Below are positions 9,069-19,449 of a stretch of DNA of 20,912 bases, piece by piece. The notes under the pieces are model-generated. The model did no database searches and was not told the origin of the DNA. It saw only the letters and a list, made by a program, of their open reading frames with translations. The position numbers and the translations under genes were made by a program. This DNA comes from DATFGK01 sp046712825 (GTDB lineage: Bacteria > Actinomycetota > AC-67): NCBI GenBank assembly GCA_046712825.1, contig JBKKCR010000249.1, forward strand, positions 1 to 20,912. Direction: 5' to 3'. Within the stretch, counting starts at the first letter, position 1; every line of letters starts with the position of its first letter.

Positions 9069-10949
9069 ATGGGCCCGATGACCCGAGGACGCAAGCTCGA
9101 CAAGCGCAGAGTTACGAAGCTTGGCGCGGTCGGCATGGTCGCGATGTTCGCGTGGAGCTTCATCGCGGCGCCGGCCTCGATCAGCCAGACCGAACCGGCC
9201 GCCGAGCCCGATGAGATCATCGCCTACTCGACGTTCGCCGAAGCGGCACCCGTTTCGAGCTACCTCGACCACAAGTCGCCGGTGCCCGCGCCGGCCTTCG
9301 GGGTCGCATTGGCTCACTCGCTCACTGAGGTGAATCAGCCGTCCCAAGCCTCGGCGTTGGCGTGGCTGACCGATTTCGGCATCGCGAACGGGCTTCACGG
9401 CACCACAACCGGCTCCGCGGTGCCCACGGAGGCATCGGCCCGTCAGCCTGGTGGATCCCCCACGGCGGAGTTCCGCGCCGCCGGTGGACCGATCGGCGAG
9501 GAGGAGTTCGGCCGAGCCTCCGCGGGCGTTGCCCGGTCCAGCGCGACGCAGCAGGGCTCGCCGCGCGGGTTCGCAAACTCGTATCTCGGCAACCTGGTGC
9601 TGTTCCCGGCCGCGGGAACGCCTCCCGAGCCGCCGGGGACGTACGACCCCGGCGACACGTTCCCGGGCGGCCCAGAGCTCGCTCCGACGCCGGATCCCGG
9701 GCCGCGCAGCCAGATGGCGATCCTCTCGGTGGGCTCGATCGCGAGCACATCGGAGTCGGTCCGCAACGGCGAAACCGTGACCTCCATCGGCGTCGCCGAG
9801 CTCCAGGGGATCAACATCGGCAACCGGACGTCGGACGGCCGCTGCACGAACTGCTTCACGATCGACGCGATCCGGGTTGAGACTTTCGCGCAGACGAACG
9901 GAACCAAGTCGAAGGCCGCGTATCGAGTGATGCTCGGCCGCGCCTGCCGCCGGGCGCTCGTCGCTAGTGGCGAGGAGGGCGGAGGCTTCCCACGGGAAGT
10001 GGACACCTGCTTGCCGCTTCAAGACCTCGGCCAGGGCGACCCGAACGCCCCGGAGACCGGGGGTCTCCACGCGATGGACACCGCGGCGTTCAACGATTTC
10101 TTCAGCGAGCCCGTCGTGCTTTCGGGAATCACCTGTCCCGGCTCGGAGCTCCCCTGCACGATCGCGCTCCGCATCACTGCTGGGGAGGGCGGGCACGCAG
10201 ATCCACGCAGGCCGGAGCGGACCGCGAACCCGCCGGATTCGGCGTGCCGCAATTACGCCTACCCGGATCCCGATCCCAAGGCGAAGCCGGCGGAGGGTTG
10301 CCAGGATCTGCCCGAGTCGATCCGACCGAAGACCGGTCCGGATCAGGACAACGGCCAGGAAGCGAAGGCGGTCGCCGAAGGGATTGACATCGAGATCCTG
10401 ACGCTGACCGGCACGCAGCTGGTGCCGGTGAACGCGGACCTCGACGCGTGCTTCGGAGTGTTCAACGAGGTCAACGGCGTCGTCGGCGAGCTTCCACTTC
10501 AGGAGGTCCCCGCTCCGCCGCCGCCGCTGCCCGATCTCGCCTCCGCCGTAGGAACGTTGCTGAGCTGTCCCGTTCCGGGCCTCCGGCAGATCCGTGAAGT
10601 CAATCTGACGCTGGGCGTCGCCCAGTCCGCGGCGATCGCGCGTCCGAACATCCCGGTCGAAGTGCCGCCGACTGACGGCGGCGGTGGCCCGATCGCCGGC
10701 GGTCCGATCGGCGGTCCGATCGCCGGTGGCCCGATCCTCGGTGGTCCGATCGACGGCGGGGCGGGCCCCGTGACGGTCGTCGGGGGTGGCGGCCTCGGCT
10801 CCGGGAAGTACGCGCTCAGGATCGACTGGAAGTCGTTCAAGATCCGGCCGTGGAAGGCAGGCGACTTGGCAAAAGCCGTCCTCACCGGAGGTATCTTCGG
10901 GACGATGGTCTGGCTGATCCGCCGGCGCTTACGCTTCGGCGTGGGTTAG
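9069..10949 (+). CDS. Exported, C-terminally anchored protein of unknown function in the LIV operon
   Basis: I do not recognise a family for this 626-residue protein. Residues 17-36 are hydrophobic behind a basic N-terminus, a likely signal peptide with cleavage near AAPAS-IS. The body is acidic and rich in Pro, Gly and Ser and contains ten cysteines, including RCTNC at 258-262 and TCPGSELPC, an even number that suggests disulfides outside the cell. Near residues 537-562 the unit GGPI/AGGPI repeats six times. A final membrane helix (about 603-617) followed by RRRLRF is a stop-transfer anchor, so the bulk should face outward. AGGAGG lies eight bases before the ATG. It follows livF by 16 bases and precedes the terminator, so it is co-transcribed with the importer. 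A surface role in solute capture is only a guess. Confidence 0.8.
   Translation: MGPMTRGRKLDKRRVTKLGAVGMVAMFAWSFIAAPASISQTEPAAEPDEIIAYSTFAEAAPVSSYLDHKSPVPAPAFGVALAHSLTEVNQPSQASALAWLTDFGIANGLHGTTTGSAVPTEASARQPGGSPTAEFRAAGGPIGEEEFGRASAGVARSSATQQGSPRGFANSYLGNLVLFPAAGTPPEPPGTYDPGDTFPGGPELAPTPDPGPRSQMAILSVGSIASTSESVRNGETVTSIGVAELQGINIGNRTSDGRCTNCFTIDAIRVETFAQTNGTKSKAAYRVMLGRACRRALVASGEEGGGFPREVDTCLPLQDLGQGDPNAPETGGLHAMDTAAFNDFFSEPVVLSGITCPGSELPCTIALRITAGEGGHADPRRPERTANPPDSACRNYAYPDPDPKAKPAEGCQDLPESIRPKTGPDQDNGQEAKAVAEGIDIEILTLTGTQLVPVNADLDACFGVFNEVNGVVGELPLQEVPAPPPPLPDLASAVGTLLSCPVPGLRQIREVNLTLGVAQSAAIARPNIPVEVPPTDGGGGPIAGGPIGGPIAGGPILGGPIDGGAGPVTVVGGGGLGSGKYALRIDWKSFKIRPWKAGDLAKAVLTGGIFGTMVWLIRRRLRFGVG
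10684..10757 (+). repeat. GGPI coding repeat
   Basis: Six imperfect copies of a unit reading roughly GGTCCGATCGCCGGC encode the Gly-Gly-Pro-Ile string near residue 540 of the unknown surface protein. It is probably a flexible stalk just before the membrane-proximal region. Confidence 0.7.
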
Positions 10950-10970
10950 ACGTTCGAAGGAAGTGGCGAA

Positions 10971-11000
10971 GGCCGGCCCCGTGGGGCCGGCCTCTCGTTT
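10971..11000 (+). terminator. Intrinsic terminator of the plus-strand LIV operon
   Basis: GGCCGGCCCC (10971-10980) and GGGGCCGGCC (10983-10992) form a ten-base-pair GC stem with a minimal loop, followed by TCTCGTTT. It lies 22 bases after the stop of the unknown surface protein and before the hydrolase gene, so it separates the two units. Confidence 0.8.
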
Positions 11001-11003
11001 GAG

Positions 11004-11009
11004 TAGACT
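11004..11009 (+). promoter_or_regulatory. -10 box for a probably leaderless hydrolase mRNA
   Basis: TAGACT fits TAnnnT and ends eight bases before the ATG at 11018, so transcription would begin at or next to the start codon. No Shine-Dalgarno sequence is present. Leaderless mRNAs with this spacing are common in Actinomycetota. The preceding terminator makes a new promoter here necessary. Confidence 0.5.
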
Positions 11010-11017
11010 GCCCGCCG

Positions 11018-11944
11018 ATGCCTCGGACGTTGAAGCTCGACGGCGACATCATCGCGATCGATTGCGAGATGGCCGGCATGAACGACCTCGTCGCCGCCTA
11101 CGTGGTGCCGGGCGAAACGGTCGCCGTGATCGAGACGGGACCGGCGACAGTGGCTCGCACGTTGACCGAAGGCTTGGCCTCACTCGGGATCGGACCGGAA
11201 GACGTCGGCTACTTCGTGGGCTCCCACATCCACCTCGATCACGCCGGAGCGGCCGGTGATCTCGTCGACGTGTTCCCGAAAGCGACCATCGTGGTCCACA
11301 GCGAAGGCGCGCGGCACATGGTCGATCCGGCGAAGCTCATGAAGAGCGCTTATCGAGTGTTCGGGGCGCGGCTGGACGAGCTCTTCGGGCCCCTCAAGCC
11401 GGTGCCGTCAGACCGGCTGCTCGCCGTCGACGACGGTGACCGCCTTGATCTGGGGAAGGGCCGCTCGCTCGAGATCCTGTATGCGCCGGGTCACGCGCGG
11501 CATCACATCGCGGTTCAGGACACCGACACCGGCGTGCTATTCGTCGGCGACTCGATGGGCGTGTACCTGCCGGAGGCCGGCGTGATCCGACCGGCGACTC
11601 CCCCACCAGACTTCGACCTTCCATTGGCATTGCAGTCGCTCGACCGATACCGGGCGCTCGATCCGGCGGGGTTATATCTAACCCACTTCGGCCCGGCGCC
11701 GGCCGATCGCGATCTGCTCGCGGAGGCTCGCGAGAAGCTCGTCCGCTTCGGTGAGATCGTCGAGGAAGCGATGCACGAGTCGGAGGATCTCGACTTCCTG
11801 ACAGAGCGTCTCATGGAGAAGACCCGCGACGATTACGCGAAGGTGTGGGCCGATCCCACGCTGACGGCCAAGTTCGAGTCGCTGAATGCGTTCAAGAGCT
11901 CGGCCGCCGGCTATCTGCGCTACTTCCAGACGCGGAACAGCTGA
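11018..11944 (+). CDS. Metallo-beta-lactamase-fold hydrolase
   Basis: This is a 308-residue, probably cytoplasmic metal-dependent hydrolase; there is no signal peptide. The zinc-site motifs appear in order: SHIHLDHAG (the HxHxDH motif) near residue 70, GHARHH with the next metal histidine near 160, FVGDSMG with the bridging aspartate near 180, and LTHFGPAP with the last histidine near 226. A helical C-terminal tail of about 75 residues follows and ends in GYLRYFQ. This two-histidine layout with an extended helical tail resembles the broad glyoxalase II-like branch of the superfamily, but the substrate is not evident. The gene stands alone between two terminators, apparently with its own leaderless promoter, and converges on the rRNA unit. 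Confidence 0.88.
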   Translation: MPRTLKLDGDIIAIDCEMAGMNDLVAAYVVPGETVAVIETGPATVARTLTEGLASLGIGPEDVGYFVGSHIHLDHAGAAGDLVDVFPKATIVVHSEGARHMVDPAKLMKSAYRVFGARLDELFGPLKPVPSDRLLAVDDGDRLDLGKGRSLEILYAPGHARHHIAVQDTDTGVLFVGDSMGVYLPEAGVIRPATPPPDFDLPLALQSLDRYRALDPAGLYLTHFGPAPADRDLLAEAREKLVRFGEIVEEAMHESEDLDFLTERLMEKTRDDYAKVWADPTLTAKFESLNAFKSSAAGYLRYFQTRNS

Positions 11945-11950
11945 GAAAGT

Positions 11951-11978
11951 TCGAGGCCGGTCCGAAGACCGGCCTCGA
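11951..11978 (-). terminator. Terminator of the 23S-5S unit, shared with the convergent hydrolase gene
   Basis: A perfect 12-bp stem (11951-11962 with 11967-11978) closes a four-base loop that reads UUCG on the minus strand, closed by a C-G pair: the extra-stable cUUCGg tetraloop. On the minus strand the tail is ACTTTCTC; on the plus strand it is not U-rich. It therefore mainly serves the rRNA unit but may also stop plus-strand transcripts, since it begins seven bases after the hydrolase stop codon. Confidence 0.8.
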
Positions 11979-11986
11979 GAATAGTG

Positions 11987-12105
11987 TCCCGGCGGCGACC
12001 TACTCTCCCACCCCGTTACCAGGGCAGTACCATCGGCGCTGGAGGGCTTAACTTCCGGGTTCGGGATGGGACCGGGTGTTCCCCCTCCGCCATGACCACC
12101 GAAAC
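11987..12105 (-). rRNA. rrf: 5S ribosomal RNA
   Basis: On the minus strand the sequence begins GTTTCGGTGGTCATGGCG and ends GGTCGCCGCCGGGAC. The termini pair as helix I of 5S rRNA. Conserved internal parts are present: CACCCGGTCCCATCCCGAAC, GGAAGTTAAGC, CGCCGATGGTACTG and GGGAGAGTAGG. The length of about 119 bases is normal. It lies about 48 bases downstream of the 23S gene on the same strand; exact ends are uncertain by a few bases. Confidence 0.95.
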
Positions 12106-12112
12106 GGTTGTG

Positions 12113-12132
12113 CAAGGTGCCGAAGCACCTTG
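12113..12132 (-). other. UUCG hairpin in the 23S-5S spacer
   Basis: Positions 12113-12120 and 12125-12132 pair perfectly (8 bp) around a loop that reads UUCG on the minus strand, closed by C-G. The arm 12125-12132 is also part of the 23S flanking processing stem, so the two structures exclude each other. Confidence 0.7.
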
Positions 12133-12152
12133 AGCTACATAGCGAGCGTGAG

Positions 12153-12153
<1 letters not shown>
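12125..12153 (-). repeat. 3' arm of the 23S processing stem
   Basis: The plus-strand segment at 12125-12153 is nearly identical to the reverse complement of 15270-15300: 29 versus 31 bases, with a two-base bulge and one G/A difference that can pair as a wobble. In the precursor RNA the arms bring the two ends of 23S together. Such stalks are normally cut by RNase III. Confidence 0.85.
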
Positions 12154-15262
<3,109 letters not shown>

Positions 15263-15269
15263 CAAAGAT

Positions 15270-15300
15270 GCTCACACTCGCTATGTAGTTCTCAAGGTGC
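15270..15300 (-). repeat. 5' arm of the 23S processing stem
   Basis: This is the partner of 12125-12153. On the minus strand it reads GCACCTTGAGAACTACATAG and continues to the mature 5' end about eight bases further. The pairing defines the precursor stalk of 23S and supports the placement of both 23S ends. Confidence 0.85.
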
Positions 15301-15365
15301 CGCAGCGGCTGCACCGGCCTTCCATGTTTCGGTCCCAAAAGAAAATCGCCGACCTCTCGGCCAGC

Positions 15366-15400
15366 GACAGTCTCCCGCGCACGCGGTCTTAGCGACTGTC
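15366..15400 (-). other. Leader hairpin upstream of 23S
   Basis: GACAGTC (15366-15372) pairs with GACTGTC (15394-15400), and inside it CCGCG (15375-15379) pairs with CGCGG (15382-15386). It lies in the roughly 200-base leader between the rRNA promoter and 23S. No boxA-like antitermination element could be recognised in this leader. Confidence 0.5.
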
Positions 15401-15446
15401 CTCTGCTGGGACTCCTATGGAGGATCGGAGCATCCGTTCGCCTCTC

Positions 15447-15468
15447 GGCCCGGGGGAAGAACCGGGCC
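15447..15468 (-). other. Hairpin at the start of the 23S leader transcript
   Basis: GGCCCGG (15447-15453) and CCGGGCC (15462-15468) form a seven-base-pair GC stem with an eight-base loop, just downstream of the predicted transcription start near 15470. It may protect the 5' end of the precursor; it has no U-tract and is unlikely to be a terminator. Confidence 0.5.
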
Positions 15469-15476
15469 AGCGCGTA

Positions 15477-15505
15477 AATGTACTCCGGGGGCTCGGGAGT
15501 GTCAA
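15477..15505 (-). promoter_or_regulatory. Promoter of the 23S-5S rRNA unit
   Basis: On the minus strand TTGACA (15505-15500) and TACATT (15482-15477) are separated by exactly 17 bases, a near-consensus housekeeping sigma promoter and by far the best in the window. Transcription should start near 15470, about 200 bases before mature 23S. It lies between the tyrS terminator and the rRNA, so the 23S-5S unit has its own promoter and needs no 16S gene upstream. Confidence 0.85.
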
Positions 15506-15529
15506 ACAAGACGGGCGCTCTGACCTGCG

Positions 15530-15552
15530 AAAAGGGCGCCTTTGGCGGCCCT
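15530..15552 (-). terminator. Intrinsic terminator of tyrS
   Basis: On the minus strand AGGGC-C-GCC pairs with GGC-GCCCT around an AAA loop, followed by TTTTCG. It starts seven bases after the tyrS stop codon and ends about 25 bases before the -35 of the rRNA promoter, so it insulates the rRNA unit from tyrS. Confidence 0.75.
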
Positions 15553-15558
15553 CTCCGG

Positions 15559-16791
15559 TCACTCGCTCGGTTCGGACAGACGTCGGAACTGACGGCGTCC
15601 GACCTGGAGGACCTTCCCCGCCACGCTTCCGACCGGCACATCTAGTGAGGTGACCGGCTCGCCGTCGAGCCGGACCCCTCCTTGCTTGATCTGATCACGG
15701 GCCTTGCTGGTAGAGGCGGCCATGCCGTGCGCAACCAGCAGCGCCGGAAGGTGGACGACCCCATCCGTCACGGCCGCGGCCGGGATCGGAACGGTCGCGA
15801 TGTCGTCGGGAACCTCGTGCGAGACATGGACCCGATCGAACCGTCGCTCGGCACCGGCCGCTGCGTCGGGGTCGTGATAAAGGTTCACGATCTCCTTCGC
15901 GAGGCGTCGCTTGACCCGCCCGGCGGCGGGGCCACCCGCGGAGGCTTCGCTCTCCAGTTCGACGATCTCGTTCGGATCGAGGTCGGTCGCGAGGCGGAAG
16001 TACTTGCCGATCAGATGATCCGGCACGCTCATGAGCTTCCCGAACATCTCCTCCGGTGGCTCGGCGATGCCGACGTAGTTGCCCAACGACTTCGACATCT
16101 TCTGCACGCCGTCGAGCCCCTCGAGCAATGGGAGCGTGAAAGCCACTTGCGGCTCCTGGCCGGCTCTGCCTTGGAGGTCGCGGCCGACGAGCAGGTTGAA
16201 CGTCTGGTCGGTGCCGCCGAGCTCGACGTCGGAACGGATCTCGACCGAATCCTGGCCTTGCAGCAGCGGATAGAGGAACTCGACGACGGAGATCGGCAAG
16301 CCGCCGTCGTAGCGCTTGCGGAAGTCGTCGCGTTCGAGCAACTGCGCGACGGTGACCTGGCCCGCCAGCCGCAGCAATCCTTCGACGCCCATCGCGCCGA
16401 GCCATTCGGAGTTGTGTCGCACCTCGAGCCGCTCGGGAAGCAGGATCCTCCTGGCTTGCTCGACGTACGTCGCGGCGTTCGCCGCCACTTGATCGGCGTT
16501 GAGCGCTTTGCGGGTGGCCGACTGTCCGGACGGGTCGCCGACCTGGCCGGTGAAGTCTCCGATGATCAGGACCGCCGTATGGCCGAGGTCTTGGAAGCGG
16601 CGCATCTTGCGGAGGGGAACCGCGTGGCCGATGTGGATGTCCGGTGTCGAGGGGTCGATGCCGAGCTTGACGCGCAGCGGCTCGCCGGCCGATTCCGAGC
16701 GCTCCAACTTCCGCTCGAACTCGGCTTCTGGAATGATCGCGGCGGCGCCGGATGACAAGATCCGGAGCTGTTCCGAGGCGGAAACCCCCAT
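15559..16791 (-). CDS. tyrS: Tyrosyl-tRNA synthetase
   Basis: This class I aminoacyl-tRNA synthetase charges tRNA-Tyr with tyrosine in the cytoplasm. With the chosen start it has 410 residues, the normal length. Rossmann-fold motifs are present: KLGIDPSTPDIHIGH with HIGH at 53-56, the tyrosine-site segment IGDFTGQVGDPSG, and KMSKS at 231-235. KMSKS rather than KFGKT resembles the TyrZ-type branch. A C-terminal S4-like RNA-binding domain includes SKARDQIKQGGVRLDGEPV. I chose the ATG at 16791; another ATG at 16803 is equally possible, and neither has a clear ribosome site. A longer frame back to 16974 would run through the start of the divergent gene and adds non-homologous sequence. The gene ends at its own terminator, upstream of the 23S unit. 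Confidence 0.95.
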   Translation of the reverse strand: MGVSASEQLRILSSGAAAIIPEAEFERKLERSESAGEPLRVKLGIDPSTPDIHIGHAVPLRKMRRFQDLGHTAVLIIGDFTGQVGDPSGQSATRKALNADQVAANAATYVEQARRILLPERLEVRHNSEWLGAMGVEGLLRLAGQVTVAQLLERDDFRKRYDGGLPISVVEFLYPLLQGQDSVEIRSDVELGGTDQTFNLLVGRDLQGRAGQEPQVAFTLPLLEGLDGVQKMSKSLGNYVGIAEPPEEMFGKLMSVPDHLIGKYFRLATDLDPNEIVELESEASAGGPAAGRVKRRLAKEIVNLYHDPDAAAGAERRFDRVHVSHEVPDDIATVPIPAAAVTDGVVHLPALLVAHGMAASTSKARDQIKQGGVRLDGEPVTSLDVPVGSVAGKVLQVGRRQFRRLSEPSE

Positions 16792-16891
16792 AGCGGGCGG
16801 CATCGTAGCATCGGGCGTCGGGCCCACCCCCCAGCTACCATCTGAGGGAGATGCGCGTCGTAACCCGCGGCGCAACCGACCGGGTCCAAGG

Positions 16892-19336
16892 ATGATGACG
16901 AAAGCGTTTCCCCACATGCGTCGCGCCGGGCTGGGACTCGCGGCCCTGGCGCTCCTCCTCGCCTCCTGCGTCAAGCTGCCGGATCTCGAAGAGACGCTCG
17001 CAAGCGCGAACCGTCTTTCGGAGACCTCCTATGTGCTCGCCGCCGACGGTCGCGTCATCACCGCACTCCACGAGGTGGAGAATCGGGAGGTCATCCCGAT
17101 CGATCAGGTCCCGGCTCACGTGCAGCAGGCGGTCGTCGCGATCGAGGACGAGCGGTTCTTCGAGCACCCAGGGGTCGACTTCAAGGCCATCGCCCGAGCC
17201 TTGCTGCGCAACACCGCTGAAGGACGGATCGTGGAGGGCGGCTCGACGATCACGCAGCAATACATCAAGAACGCGTTGATCGACCGAGAGCGCAACATCA
17301 AGGGGAAGCTGGACGAGGCCGCCCTCGCATGGCAGCTCGAGCAGAAGTACTCGAAACCGGAGATCCTCGGGCTCTACCTGAATACCGTTTACTTCGGCCA
17401 GGGCGCCTACGGGATCGAAGCCGCGGCTCGCACGTTCTTCGACAAGCATGCGAACCAGCTCGCCGTCCATGAGGGTGCTCTGCTGGCGGGGTTGATCAAG
17501 TCGCCGACACGCTACGACCCCTACGCCCAACCCGAGGCGGCCAAGGCTCGCCGCGACCTGGTGCTGCAGTCGATGCGAGATCAGAGCTTTCTGGCTCCGG
17601 AACAGGCGCTCGCGAACGTGAAGGCTCCGCTTGGGGTGAAGCCTCCTAGCACGGACGTACGCTACCCCGCCGCCTATTTCATCGAGTACGTGAAGGATCT
17701 GATGCAGCGTGATCCACGGTTCGCGATGTTCGGCGCCACGCTCGGCGAGCGCGTCAACGCATTGTTCAAGGGCGGCCTACGCATCCATACAACGATCGAC
17801 CTGCGACTGCAGAAGATCGCCGAGGACGCGTCGCGCAAGGTCCTCGAGTTCAAGAAGGATCCGTACAACGGGTTCGTTGCGGTCGATCCGCGCACCGGAG
17901 AGATCAAGGCGATGGTAGGCGGACGCGATTTCTTCGACGCGAAGAATCCGTACGCGAAGTTCAACCTCGCGGTGCAAAGCCGCCGCCAGCCGGGCTCGTC
18001 GTTCAAGACCTTCACCCTGGTCGGTGCGCTCGAGGCCGGGATCCCGCTCGAGAAGATCTACAAGGGCGGCTCGGTCATCAACATCCCGATGAGCAACGGC
18101 CAGACCTGGGTCGTCCACAACTACGACAGCCTCTCGTTCGGGTCGAGGCTCTCGCTCCGCGAGGCGACGACCAAGAGCGTGAACGTGGTCTACGCGCAGG
18201 TCGTCCAGGAGGTCGGCGCCGACAAGGTCGTCGAGGTCGCGCACCGTATGGGGATCACCTCGAAACTTTCGGCCTTCCCGTCGATCGCGATCGGCGCTCA
18301 AGAGGTCTCGCCGCTCGAGATGGCGTCCGCGTACTCCCCGCTGGCCAACGGCGGCTACGCGGCACCGGCGGTCGCGATCACGAAGATCACCGACGCGAGC
18401 GGCAAGGTTCTGTTCGAGTGGAAGTACCAGAAGAAGCGGGTGCTCGAGCCGGGAGTGGTTGCGCTCGCCGTCGACGCGCTGAAAGGCGTGATCGAGAGCG
18501 GGACGGGCCGCCGGGAGCAGCTCGGCCGCCCCGCCGCGGGGAAGACCGGAACTTCGGACGAGTACCACGACGCCTGGTTCGCCGGCTTCGTACCGCAGAT
18601 GGTCGGCGTCTCGTGGGTCGGGTTCCCCAAGGCGCAGATCCCGATGTACCCGCCGAACACGCGGATCACCGTGGTCGGCGGCTCGTGGCCGGGGCAGATC
18701 TGGAAACTCTTCATGCAAGGCGCGCTCAAAGGCCTTCCTCCCATCGACTTCCCGGTGAGCGAGACGTCGCTCATCCGGGTGACGATCGATTCCACGCGCA
18801 ACTGCCTGCCGAACCCGTTCACGCCGCCGGCGCTGATCGAGGAGCGCACGTTCATCAAAGGGACCGAGCCCAAGAAACAGTGCACCGAGCCGACGAGCGG
18901 CACGATCGTGGCTCCGAACGTCATCGGAAAGCCGAAGGCTTTGGCGATCGAGACGCTCGAGAAGGCCGGCTACATCGTCTCCTCGGCCGCGCGGTCATGC
19001 CCCTCGTACCCGATCGGATACGTCTGCGACCAAACGCCGGAGCCCGGAGCCACCGGAAGCGTCGGCGCGCCTGCCACGATCTACATCAGTGACGACAACG
19101 CCGTTGCAACCGTGCCGATGGTCCTTGGACTTACGACGTCGCAAGCTAAATCGGCGCTCCTTAACAAGGGGTTCACCGTCGAAATCGTGACGCTCCAGAA
19201 TCCCGACGGCGACTTCGGGGTCGCCGGGTGTCGTGATCCCAGCCAATCGGGAGACGGTCGCGTGTGGCTGCAGGCCTTCTGCGCCGGGGAACAGAGACCC
19301 AAAGGCTCGATCGTTCGCATCTACGTGAACCCGTAG
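16892..19336 (+). CDS. Class A penicillin-binding protein with lipobox and two PASTA-like domains
   Basis: This bifunctional peptidoglycan glycosyltransferase/transpeptidase has 814 residues from the ATG at 16892. The GT51 domain shows IEDERFFEHPGVD with catalytic Glu85, GGSTITQQ at 116-123, and LNTVYFGQGAYGIEAAA. The transpeptidase domain has SxxK (Ser369-Lys372), SxN (Ser429-Asn431) and KTGT at 551-554. Two PASTA-like domains follow, at about 669-735 and 736-814, each with paired cysteines. The N-terminus is unusual: LALLLASC fits a lipobox, so the enzyme may be lipid-anchored instead of held by an uncleaved helix. Starts at 16895 and 16916 are also possible; ribosome-site evidence is weak. 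A frame open back to 16499 overlaps tyrS antisense and is not used. The gene is divergent from tyrS with about 100 bp between. Confidence 0.93.
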   Translation: MMTKAFPHMRRAGLGLAALALLLASCVKLPDLEETLASANRLSETSYVLAADGRVITALHEVENREVIPIDQVPAHVQQAVVAIEDERFFEHPGVDFKAIARALLRNTAEGRIVEGGSTITQQYIKNALIDRERNIKGKLDEAALAWQLEQKYSKPEILGLYLNTVYFGQGAYGIEAAARTFFDKHANQLAVHEGALLAGLIKSPTRYDPYAQPEAAKARRDLVLQSMRDQSFLAPEQALANVKAPLGVKPPSTDVRYPAAYFIEYVKDLMQRDPRFAMFGATLGERVNALFKGGLRIHTTIDLRLQKIAEDASRKVLEFKKDPYNGFVAVDPRTGEIKAMVGGRDFFDAKNPYAKFNLAVQSRRQPGSSFKTFTLVGALEAGIPLEKIYKGGSVINIPMSNGQTWVVHNYDSLSFGSRLSLREATTKSVNVVYAQVVQEVGADKVVEVAHRMGITSKLSAFPSIAIGAQEVSPLEMASAYSPLANGGYAAPAVAITKITDASGKVLFEWKYQKKRVLEPGVVALAVDALKGVIESGTGRREQLGRPAAGKTGTSDEYHDAWFAGFVPQMVGVSWVGFPKAQIPMYPPNTRITVVGGSWPGQIWKLFMQGALKGLPPIDFPVSETSLIRVTIDSTRNCLPNPFTPPALIEERTFIKGTEPKKQCTEPTSGTIVAPNVIGKPKALAIETLEKAGYIVSSAARSCPSYPIGYVCDQTPEPGATGSVGAPATIYISDDNAVATVPMVLGLTTSQAKSALLNKGFTVEIVTLQNPDGDFGVAGCRDPSQSGDGRVWLQAFCAGEQRPKGSIVRIYVNP

Positions 19337-19399
19337 GCCGTCGGTCCCGGATTTCAACCCGTCCGAATCGTCCTCTCGCGACAAGCAAGCATGCACCCT

Positions 19400-19405
19400 T
19401 ACACT
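19400..19405 (+). promoter_or_regulatory. Possible -10 box for the glycosidase-family gene
   Basis: TACACT in the 113-bp gap after the penicillin-binding protein gene fits TAnnnT and would give a leader of about 38 bases with the AAGGAG site. No -35 is evident, and the gene could instead be co-transcribed with the upstream one. Confidence 0.25.
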
Positions 19406-19449
19406 CCGCGTCCCCACAGCCGCGTACGGGGGTTGTAAGGAGTACCGCG

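Noticed and set aside
15301..15530. Search for a tRNA gene upstream of 23S
   Set aside because: No acceptor-stem pairing with a TTC-type T-loop sequence was found; the region holds a promoter and leader hairpins.
16499..16891. N-terminal extension of the penicillin-binding protein to 16499
   Set aside because: Antisense to tyrS, and it would bury the signal/lipobox segment inside the protein.
16851..16895. Possible 14-codon upstream ORF before the penicillin-binding protein start
   Set aside because: The ribosome-like GAGGGAG is too close to its ATG and nothing else supports translation.
16792..16974. N-terminal extension of tyrosyl-tRNA synthetase to 16974
   Set aside because: It would overlap the start of the divergent penicillin-binding protein gene and adds Arg/Pro-rich sequence unlike the family.
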